35,954 nucleotides of DNA from Bacteroidales bacterium. Lineage in GTDB: Bacteria; Bacteroidota; Bacteroidia; Bacteroidales; JAFGUD01. A program made the position numbers and the translations under genes. The DNA lies in NCBI GenBank assembly GCA_016936595.1, contig JAFGXO010000020.1, forward strand, positions 1 to 35,954, written 5' to 3'. The notes under the pieces were generated by a model. That model was not told where the DNA came from and ran no database searches. It saw nothing but the letters and a program-made list of their open reading frames with translations. Of the stretch, positions 17,827 through 24,369 are shown one piece after another (the stretch's first letter is position 1; the number at the start of each line of letters is the position of its first letter).

Positions 17827-17860
17827 AAAAAAATCGCCTAAAAGAATTAGACGATTTTTT
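17827..17860. terminator. Terminator between the kinase locus and a convergent lipoprotein gene
   Basis: An imperfect stem (AAAAATCGCCTAA with TTAGACGATTTTT, one mismatch) is followed by T-runs on the plus strand and preceded by A-runs, so it can act in both directions. It lies between two convergent stop codons. Confidence 0.8.
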
Positions 17861-17875
17861 TGTTTTTTGTTTGGT

Positions 17876-18313
17876 TTATAAACATTCAAAATCGGTAACA
17901 TAAAAAATTTCCATTCCTCCGGCTGAACAAGCAGAATTATTATCAGGTGTAATTTCTACATATTGAAAATATCCATCAATTTTAACATTTTCGTAACACA
18001 TAGGCTCTTCGGTTCCGTTAGGAAAACAAACAACAAAATCTTCGCCGTTCGTTGCATAAAAATATCCAACTTGATAACAGTAGCAACTAATGTCAGTCAT
18101 TACACCGGTTTTGCTTTCATAAGTTCCAATAAATTCGTATTCATCTCCAATAATATCATCATCGGCGTAATCATCGTCATCGGTTGTGTAATAATCGGTT
18201 GTAACGTCTGTATAATCGTTGTCGTTGGAGTAATCAGATGTATTGTCTGAACCACAACTAAATAAAAATAATGGAAAAGAGATTAAAAGAATAAAAAAAA
18301 GCTTGTTTTTCAT
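17876..18313 (-). CDS. Small acidic, cysteine-rich lipoprotein of unknown function
   Basis: 145 residues with a lipobox (LFSC, Cys20). A low-complexity stretch of Asp, Tyr and Thr follows (such as DYYTTDDDDYADDD, residues about 28-60) and probably acts as a flexible spacer. The folded part (about 62-145) has six further cysteines in three groups (SCYCYQ; VCFPN and PMCYE; SACS and FECL), which suggests disulphides in the periplasm or at the surface. I do not recognise the family. It is a single gene with its own terminator; no clear promoter was found upstream. Confidence 0.75.
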   Translation of the reverse strand: MKNKLFFILLISFPLFLFSCGSDNTSDYSNDNDYTDVTTDYYTTDDDDYADDDIIGDEYEFIGTYESKTGVMTDISCYCYQVGYFYATNGEDFVVCFPNGTEEPMCYENVKIDGYFQYVEITPDNNSACSAGGMEIFYVTDFECL

Positions 18314-18404
18314 AGTAATAATTTAAGAGTTTATTAAACAATAAATATTTTACAATTTATATGAGTTTATTTTTAAAAACATGTTTCAAAAAAAATAGTT
18401 GTAT

Positions 18405-18848
18405 CTATTCTGATTTGGTTTTAACATTATCTTTTATTTCAAACCATGGATGAATATACATCATATTGGTATGTTTTAGCGGGTATAAATATAATTTGCC
18501 GTTTTCTTTTACAACTTTAAAAGTCAACTCTTTTATCCATGTTTTTTTTTCGCCCCAAATATTTGTAATAACATATCCGTTTGCGGGGTTGTAACTTACA
18601 ATGCTATACCCGTCAGGATAATAACGATTTATACTGTAATCTTTAATATCAAGTTTGTTGGATTTTAAATAACTTGGAGCAATAATCGACCGGTATTTTG
18701 GTGTAAAGTCATCTATTCCGGCAACCATATCATCTAAAAATTGCTCTACTAATTTAATTTCTTTATCTCCAGATTTTGATAATTTACTTGAGCTAACGCA
18801 ACCCGAAACAAAAATGACGATTGCTATAAAAAAGATTGTTTTTTTCAT
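18405..18848 (-). CDS. Small lipoprotein, function unknown
   Basis: The start is the ATG at 18848 (MKKTIFFIAIV), 25 codons inside the track ORF, because it gives a proper lipoprotein signal (VSGC, Cys17). The longer start would overlap the gatD-like gene and lacks a signal peptide. The mature protein of about 130 residues is soluble, with EQFLDDMVAGIDDFTPKYRSIIAPSYL and a C-terminal strand region (TFKVVKENGKLYLYPLKHTNM). The family is not recognised, although the fold looks like small NTF2- or nuclease-like periplasmic domains. It is last in the minus-strand run behind gatD (28-base gap) and ends in TAG. Confidence 0.8.
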   Translation of the reverse strand: MKKTIFFIAIVIFVSGCVSSSKLSKSGDKEIKLVEQFLDDMVAGIDDFTPKYRSIIAPSYLKSNKLDIKDYSINRYYPDGYSIVSYNPANGYVITNIWGEKKTWIKELTFKVVKENGKLYLYPLKHTNMMYIHPWFEIKDNVKTKSE

Positions 18849-18876
18849 AAAAATAGGTTTGATTTTTAAAAAAAAA

Positions 18877-20271
18877 TTATTTTCTGTATTTTTTAATAAA
18901 TTCTTTAATTTCAGGAACACCACCTTGATAAACTAAGTATCCGTTATAAGGCTCACGTTCGGTAATTTCGTCATTTACTGATGTTAACATGATTTTTTTA
19001 ACTTCTTCTGGATCATTAGACATGCCTAAAGCCCAACCGAGTTTTACAAAGGCTACTTCGGGCAACATATTTCCTAATGGAACAACACCTTTTGCTAATA
19101 AATCTCTTCCGGTATCGTAAACATACATGTGAACATAACCCCAAATTGTTTGTAAAGTCATAAAAAACTGTACCCCTTTTTCAACGCCTCGTTCAATTGC
19201 GGGATAAAGTTCGCGATTAACGTGTCCTAAACCTGTTCCAACAATAATTATTCCTTTATATCCCATATCAACTAAAGAGTCAATTATTTCGGGTTTCATG
19301 TGGGGATAAAAATAAATCATTGTAACATTTTCGTTAAAATATGGTAAAATATCAACATTTGTGTCTTTCCTGCGATGATTATATTTTTGCTTAATAGGAA
19401 TTATTTCTTTTTTATTGATAGTTGCAACCGGAGTATCTCCAATAGTTCTAAAAGTTGATCTATATGAAGAGTGCATTTTTCTTACTCTTGTGCCACGATG
19501 TAAAAATCCATATTCGTCGGAAGTTGGTCCGAACATGCAAACTAATACTTCGGCAATATCAGAATGTCCGGCAGCAAAAACCGAATGAATTAAATTTAGA
19601 GCAGCATCTGACGATGGGCGATCTGATGAACGTTGGGAGCCAACTAAAATGATAGGCACCGGAGAGTTTTGAATCATAAACGATAACGCCGAGGCAGTAT
19701 GGTGCAAAGTGTCGGTGCCATGAGCAACAACAATTCCGTCAATACCTTTTTCAATTTCTTTGCCAATTGCTTTGGCTAATTGAATGTATTGAGCGGGTCC
19801 CATGTTTTCGCTAAAAACAGCAAAAACTTTTTCGGTGTCTAAATTAACATAATCGGCTAATTCAGGAACAGCTCCATATAATTCGCCGGGCGAAAAAGCC
19901 GGAATAACAGCCCCTGTTCTATAATCAAGTCGCGACGCAATAGTTCCTCCGGTTCCAAAAAGTTTAACGTATGGTAAATTCTCGGTAACAGGGAATGCTT
20001 TTTCGGGTATTTTGTAATTTGCTTTTTTGTATCCTGTTTCTTTAGCTGATGTAATTGTTTGAATATCAATGCCAATATTGTAACCGGTTTGGATTTTTAA
20101 AACAATATGTTGATCGTCATCATTTTCGGCACGAGGCAAAACGGTGCCAACAAATTTACCTCTTGTGGTTTCAAATTCGGCTTGTCCCCAAACACGAACG
20201 TTGTATTTTTTTAGTGCTTCAATTGCTGCACCTTTGTATCCTTGAAAAAAATCTTGTGTTTCTTTTTGCAT
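18877..20271 (-). CDS. gatD: GatD-type asparaginase/amidotransferase subunit (archaeal Glu-tRNA(Gln) amidotransferase D-like)
   Basis: In archaea GatD releases ammonia from asparagine or glutamine for GatE, which amidates Glu-tRNA(Gln). All 464 residues fit GatD rather than bacterial asparaginases. An N-terminal AAR-like domain (GYKGAAIEALKKYN, GTVLPRAENDDDQHIVLKI, GYNIGIDI; residues 11-70) precedes the amidohydrolase domain. That domain has GTGGTIASRLDYRTGAV with Thr110, HGTDTLH with Thr186 and Asp187, and RVRKMHSSY with Lys265, so the catalytic set is complete. GatE is not in the window. The gene sits 14 bases after the DUF4831 lipoprotein gene. Without GatE it may be a plain asparaginase or glutaminase. 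Horizontal transfer from archaea is possible. Confidence 0.9.
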   Translation of the reverse strand: MQKETQDFFQGYKGAAIEALKKYNVRVWGQAEFETTRGKFVGTVLPRAENDDDQHIVLKIQTGYNIGIDIQTITSAKETGYKKANYKIPEKAFPVTENLPYVKLFGTGGTIASRLDYRTGAVIPAFSPGELYGAVPELADYVNLDTEKVFAVFSENMGPAQYIQLAKAIGKEIEKGIDGIVVAHGTDTLHHTASALSFMIQNSPVPIILVGSQRSSDRPSSDAALNLIHSVFAAGHSDIAEVLVCMFGPTSDEYGFLHRGTRVRKMHSSYRSTFRTIGDTPVATINKKEIIPIKQKYNHRRKDTNVDILPYFNENVTMIYFYPHMKPEIIDSLVDMGYKGIIIVGTGLGHVNRELYPAIERGVEKGVQFFMTLQTIWGYVHMYVYDTGRDLLAKGVVPLGNMLPEVAFVKLGWALGMSNDPEEVKKIMLTSVNDEITEREPYNGYLVYQGGVPEIKEFIKKYRK

Positions 20272-20285
20272 AATATTAAATTTTA

Positions 20286-21482
20286 CTAAAAACTAATGCT
20301 TTCTATTGAACCTAATTCAGGATAGAATTTAATTTTTAGATTTGGGTTTTTAAAAATATTTGCCGGTAAAAATTGAACTGTTCCATGTTGGGCAATATAC
20401 ATGTTTTTTTCTGAAATTATTTGTGAATTAAACACTAATTTTACCGTTGCTTGTTGAGGGATACGGTAATAGAGGCCTTTATATAAAGATTTTTTATTTA
20501 CTTGTGTTAACAAATAAGAATTGTAGTTGTAATTTGAAATGTTAGTAGATTTATTGTTTGAAGCAATTTGAAAATAAACAGGAGTACCGTAAATGTTATC
20601 GGCAGGTAAAAGTCCACTGCTTTGCGAAAATTTAAATAAAATAATACTTTGCTGATAAACACTGTTCTCGGGGGTATAACTAAAAGTAAAAGTATATGTT
20701 AAAGTGTCGGATCTGCCAACAAACATAGATAAATATTCTGTTTCAAGTTTGTCTATTTCGTTAAGCATAATTTTAAGAGCATCACCAGATGGTAAGTTGT
20801 CATTATCGGCTTCTCCAACTAAAAGAGCAGCTCTGTCATCTCGCAATATTGTTATTCTATCGGCAAGTTCTTTTGCTTGTTCCTCGGGCGTTTTTTTAAC
20901 TAAATTTGGTTTTAAAATAGGCACTCTTCTAATTATTGTGTCATAAATTTCTTCTTTATAAACAGTGTCATAAGTTACTTTATATGATTTATCACTTGAA
21001 ACAAAATTAAATGATAAATTTTGAGAATGGTCGTCGTTTAAACCCGATAGGTTGAGGTCTAATTGTTCGTATTGATATTTTTCAGAGGAGTTGTTATAAG
21101 CAATTGGAAAACCGTCTTTTGTTAACGAAAGTGGTAAAAATAAATTCTCGGAACAACCTATTACATAGGTGTTTAAAGTGTCAATTACAGGATAGGATAA
21201 AAAAGAAACATCTGAAATATTCCAAAACGTTTCATTTTGTTTAATCATATTATTTAAAGCTCCTAAATATTTGTCGGTAAAATCGGCAAAAGGTCCTTTG
21301 TTTTGAATGATTTTTTCTACTTGAACAACAATGATAATCTTTGTTTTGGGCAAAGAATAAATAAAATTGTTTTGAAGATTTGATGTTAAATAATTAATGT
21401 TTTGAACATCAATTATTTCTTTTGATGAATTACATGAAAAAAGCAATAATATTGCAAAGAATATTGGAATAAGTTTACGCAT
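20286..21482 (-). CDS. DUF4831 family lipoprotein
   Basis: The start is the ATG at 21482 (MRKLIPIFFAILLLFSC), 8 codons inside the track ORF. It gives a clean lipobox (LFSC) and overlaps the end of the upstream gene by 8 bases. The protein is about 398 residues. The N-terminus (FIYSLPKTKIIIVVQVEKI, GPFADFTDKYLG) and the central LRDDRAALLVGEAD then LPSGDALKIMLNEIDKLE match what I know of DUF4831, a Bacteroidota family of unknown role. It is likely a periplasmic or surface lipoprotein. It lies between the Wzz-like and gatD-like genes, probably in one transcript. The stop is TAG. Confidence 0.85.
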   Translation of the reverse strand: MRKLIPIFFAILLLFSCNSSKEIIDVQNINYLTSNLQNNFIYSLPKTKIIIVVQVEKIIQNKGPFADFTDKYLGALNNMIKQNETFWNISDVSFLSYPVIDTLNTYVIGCSENLFLPLSLTKDGFPIAYNNSSEKYQYEQLDLNLSGLNDDHSQNLSFNFVSSDKSYKVTYDTVYKEEIYDTIIRRVPILKPNLVKKTPEEQAKELADRITILRDDRAALLVGEADNDNLPSGDALKIMLNEIDKLETEYLSMFVGRSDTLTYTFTFSYTPENSVYQQSIILFKFSQSSGLLPADNIYGTPVYFQIASNNKSTNISNYNYNSYLLTQVNKKSLYKGLYYRIPQQATVKLVFNSQIISEKNMYIAQHGTVQFLPANIFKNPNLKIKFYPELGSIESISF

Positions 21483-22296
21483 TTTTGAAAAATTTAATAA
21501 TTTCAATAATAAAAATAGTTACAAAGCTAAGTATTATAAATAAAAGAACTACAATAACAGAGTTTATTGCACGTTTACTTTGAATTTCGGGGTAATCTGA
21601 AAAACCTTGAACAATAATTACCGGTGATTGGTAAGTTGCTATGTTTGATAGTTTATATTTTTCCATTTCAAGATAAACAACGCTTATAAGGCTGTTAAAA
21701 TCTGCAAAAATCAGTTCATTTGAAGATAGTAATTTGTTATTTAAAGAATCAAGCTCGGATATCCGGTTGTTTATTATTAACAATGCTTGTTTTTTGTATT
21801 CGTTTTGTTCTTTAAATCTTAAAAAAACATATGGATTTTGATTGCAATAATTTACAATTGCATCTTGAAGTTTGCTTAAAATAGTAATATCATAAACTTC
21901 AACATTTATTGTAATATTTTGAGGATCTGCATTTGGAAGGTTATCATTTCGTAAAATAGTTACTTCAATGCTTTTTATTATTTCGGGAGTTTCAATTAAT
22001 AATTGATTTTTTATAAAATCATTGTTATGCTTGTTTATTTTGTTGCTCAAAAATTCCAGAATAGCTACTATTGGCTGTAAGTCAGTGCTATAAAAGTCAG
22101 TGCTTTTTTCATATTCTAAGCTGCTTGAAATTACCATTTGTGCTTGAAAATATGGTTTAGTTGCAAAATATTTATATACACCACCAAAAATTCCGAGTGC
22201 AAAAAAAATAATTAGTAGTAAAAGGTGTTTTTTAATAAAACGAGCAATTTTTTTTGCTAATTCATTTAAATCAATCTCATCATTTAACTTTGTCAT
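21475..22296 (-). CDS. Wzz-like chain-length determinant / co-polymerase membrane protein
   Basis: The start is the ATG at 22296 (MTKLNDEIDLNELAKKI); the track ORF runs 34 codons further but overlaps the divergent bcp gene and lacks family features. The 273-residue protein has the Wzz layout: a short cytoplasmic N-terminus, a membrane segment (LLLLIIFFALGIFGG), a periplasmic domain of about 190 residues with a coiled stretch, and a second membrane helix near the C-terminus (VIVVLLFIILSFVTIFII). There is no C-terminal kinase domain. Such proteins set O-antigen or capsule chain length. No Wzy polymerase or glycosyltransferase is adjacent. It is first in the run to DUF4831 and gatD. Confidence 0.8.
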   Translation of the reverse strand: MTKLNDEIDLNELAKKIARFIKKHLLLLIIFFALGIFGGVYKYFATKPYFQAQMVISSSLEYEKSTDFYSTDLQPIVAILEFLSNKINKHNNDFIKNQLLIETPEIIKSIEVTILRNDNLPNADPQNITINVEVYDITILSKLQDAIVNYCNQNPYVFLRFKEQNEYKKQALLIINNRISELDSLNNKLLSSNELIFADFNSLISVVYLEMEKYKLSNIATYQSPVIIVQGFSDYPEIQSKRAINSVIVVLLFIILSFVTIFIIEIIKFFKNA

Positions 22297-22319
22297 GTTT
22301 GTAATTTGTATTTTATTTG
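22289..22319 (+). promoter_or_regulatory. Promoter of the bcp-rlmN unit
   Basis: TTTG (22289-22292), then 19 bases, then TTTATTTG (22312-22319), one base off the TAnnTTTG pattern. It overlaps the first codons of the divergent Wzz-like gene, so the two units may influence each other. Confidence 0.55.
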
Positions 22320-22357
22320 CAAAATAAAAATTTTTCTTTGTTAAAAAAAAATGTAGT

Positions 22358-22846
22358 ATGGAAAATACAGAAAAAGCTTTTGAATTTTGTTTGCCCACTG
22401 GTGAAAATAAGGATTATTGTTTAAAAGATTACTTTGGGAAATGGGTTGTTCTTTATTTTTATCCTAAAGATAACACATCAGGTTGCACAAAAGAAGCAAT
22501 TGATTTTACCGAAAAAAAATACGATTTTGCCGAAAAAAATGCCGAGATAATTGGTATTAGTCCTGATAAGCAAGAATCACATGCTAAATTTATTGTTAAA
22601 CATAATCTCGGAATAATTCTTTTAAGTGATACAGACAAAGAGGTGATGAAAGCCTACGGAGCTTGGGGAATGAAAAAAAATTACGGTAAAGAATATGAGG
22701 GGGTTATTAGATCAACTTTTTTGATTAATCCCGAAGGAAATATCGTTTATAGCTGGAAAAATGTTAAAGTTCAACAAAAAAGAAAAGCCGGAATTGTAAA
22801 ACATGCTGATATTGTTTTTGAAAAACTTGTTGAGTTACAAAAATAA
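22358..22846 (+). CDS. bcp: Bcp/PrxQ-type thiol peroxidase lacking the usual resolving cysteine
   Basis: A cytoplasmic peroxiredoxin that reduces hydroperoxides. The 162 residues match the Bcp family: WVVLYFYPKDNTSGCTKEA holds the peroxidatic Cys (about residue 46), followed by IGISPD and a typical C-terminus (STFLINPEGNIVYSW). The resolving Cys normally five residues after the first is Ile here (GCTKEAID). Two other Cys lie at residues 11 and 21, so the enzyme is either 1-Cys or resolves in another way. It leads a plus-strand unit with a small exported protein and rlmN. Confidence 0.93.
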   Translation: MENTEKAFEFCLPTGENKDYCLKDYFGKWVVLYFYPKDNTSGCTKEAIDFTEKKYDFAEKNAEIIGISPDKQESHAKFIVKHNLGIILLSDTDKEVMKAYGAWGMKKNYGKEYEGVIRSTFLINPEGNIVYSWKNVKVQQKRKAGIVKHADIVFEKLVELQK

Positions 22847-22883
22847 TTTGAAGAAAAAATCACAACAATTAAACTTACATATT

Positions 22884-23318
22884 ATGAAAAAAATAGCAAT
22901 TTTAGTCTTGCTTTCGCTCATTTCCTTTTCATTTTGGGCTCAAAATAATAAATCTATCGTACCAATAATTACTCAAACATCAGATTATATTCAATTGATA
23001 GAACAAAATTATGAAAAACAAATTGTGCTCATTCAGTACGATGTTATTATTAGCGAAAAAGAAGTATTTAGACAATTATTTGCAAATGCTCAATATGGGA
23101 TAATTGTTGTGCCTGACGATAACTTGTCAGATGTTAATATTGAAGTTCAGCAAGTAATTGATAATGAATGGGTTACAATTGAAGATGATTTGACTGCCGA
23201 AGGAGTTGCTATGGTGTATTTTACTCCTACTGAAACCGGTGTTTATCGTTTTTTTATTACTTCAACTCATTTAGTTGATAATGATTTTGGTTTTTATAGT
23301 TTAATAATATTCAGATAA
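22884..23318 (+). CDS. Small exported protein of unknown function
   Basis: The start is the ATG at 22884 (MKKIAILVLLSLISFSFWAQ), 27 codons inside the track ORF. The longer form would overlap bcp and bury the signal peptide. Of 144 residues, about 20 form a signal peptide with cleavage after WAQ. The mature part is acidic and beta-rich (TPTETGVYRFFITSTHLVDNDFGFYSL), which resembles a small beta-sandwich. I do not recognise the family. The stop codon overlaps the rlmN start (TAATG), indicating translational coupling. Confidence 0.78.
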   Translation: MKKIAILVLLSLISFSFWAQNNKSIVPIITQTSDYIQLIEQNYEKQIVLIQYDVIISEKEVFRQLFANAQYGIIVVPDDNLSDVNIEVQQVIDNEWVTIEDDLTAEGVAMVYFTPTETGVYRFFITSTHLVDNDFGFYSLIIFR

Positions 23319-24364
23319 TGGAAAATATAAAAGAACTTTCTATTAAAGAAATAACTGAATTTGTTAAAAGTATAAATGATAAACCTTTTAGAGCAAAACA
23401 AATTTATGAGTGGCTTTGGAAAAAAAATGTTTCTTCATTTGATGAAATGAAAAATATTCCAAAAAAGATTATCGATGTTTTAAAATCAACTTATGAAATT
23501 AAATTAATAAAAATAACTTATTCGGTAAAAAGCATAATAGACTATAGTAGTAAATTTGCATTTATAACTCATGATAAGCTGTTTGTGGAGGGTGTTTTAA
23601 TACCTTCGGGGGCTAATAGCAGGGTTACAGCATGTATATCAACTCAAGTTGGTTGTTCGTTAGGTTGTAAATTTTGTGCTACCGGAACCATGGGTTTAAC
23701 TCGTAATTTAACTGCAGCGGAAATTTATGAGCAGGTTTTTTTATTAAATATTGAAGCTGAAAAATTATACCAACGCAAATTAACAAATATTGTAGTTATG
23801 GGCATGGGCGAACCATTGTTGAACTATGATAATTTATTGCGTGCCTTAGATTTTGTAACAAGCGAAAATGGGCTTTCTATGTCGGCGTCTCGCATAACTG
23901 TTTCTACGGTTGGGTTGGTGAAGCAGATTAAAAAACTTGCAGAAGATGAGCCTAAATTTAATTTAGCAGTGTCGTTACATACAGCAAGAAACGAACAACG
24001 GAGCGAGATAATGCCTGTAAATGTTCATAATTCTATCCCTGAATTGATTTCAGCACTTAAATATTTTAATAACAAAACCGGTAAACGCATTACGTTTGAA
24101 TATTTGTTAATTGATGGTATTACCGATACAAAAGAAGATGCCGTTGCATTGGCCGAATTTTGTAAAAATTTTCCGTCTAAAATTAATTTAATTGAATTTA
24201 ACCCTGTTCAGCATATTAATTACAAAACATCTATACCTTATAATACTTTGTATTTTAAAGAGTTTTTAGAAAACAAAAATTTAGTTGTAACTGTAAGAAA
24301 AAGTAAAGGTCAAGATATTAATGCAGCATGCGGACAATTAGCACTAATAAAACAAGATAAATAA
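23318..24364 (+). CDS. rlmN: 23S rRNA/tRNA adenine-C2 methyltransferase RlmN
   Basis: RlmN is a radical-SAM enzyme that methylates carbon 2 of A2503 in 23S rRNA and A37 in some tRNAs. The 348 residues fit. The [4Fe-4S] motif CSLGCKFC is at residues 113-120, followed by MGMGEPLLNYDN and SLHTARNEQRSEIMP. The methyl-carrying Cys is at about residue 338 in the C-terminal NAACGQL. The N-terminal helical domain (KPFRAKQIYEWLW) is typical. It is last in the bcp unit and convergent with a DISM gene only 5 bases away; no GC-rich terminator separates them. Confidence 0.97.
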   Translation: MENIKELSIKEITEFVKSINDKPFRAKQIYEWLWKKNVSSFDEMKNIPKKIIDVLKSTYEIKLIKITYSVKSIIDYSSKFAFITHDKLFVEGVLIPSGANSRVTACISTQVGCSLGCKFCATGTMGLTRNLTAAEIYEQVFLLNIEAEKLYQRKLTNIVVMGMGEPLLNYDNLLRALDFVTSENGLSMSASRITVSTVGLVKQIKKLAEDEPKFNLAVSLHTARNEQRSEIMPVNVHNSIPELISALKYFNNKTGKRITFEYLLIDGITDTKEDAVALAEFCKNFPSKINLIEFNPVQHINYKTSIPYNTLYFKEFLENKNLVVTVRKSKGQDINAACGQLALIKQDK

Positions 24365-24369
24365 TTGAT

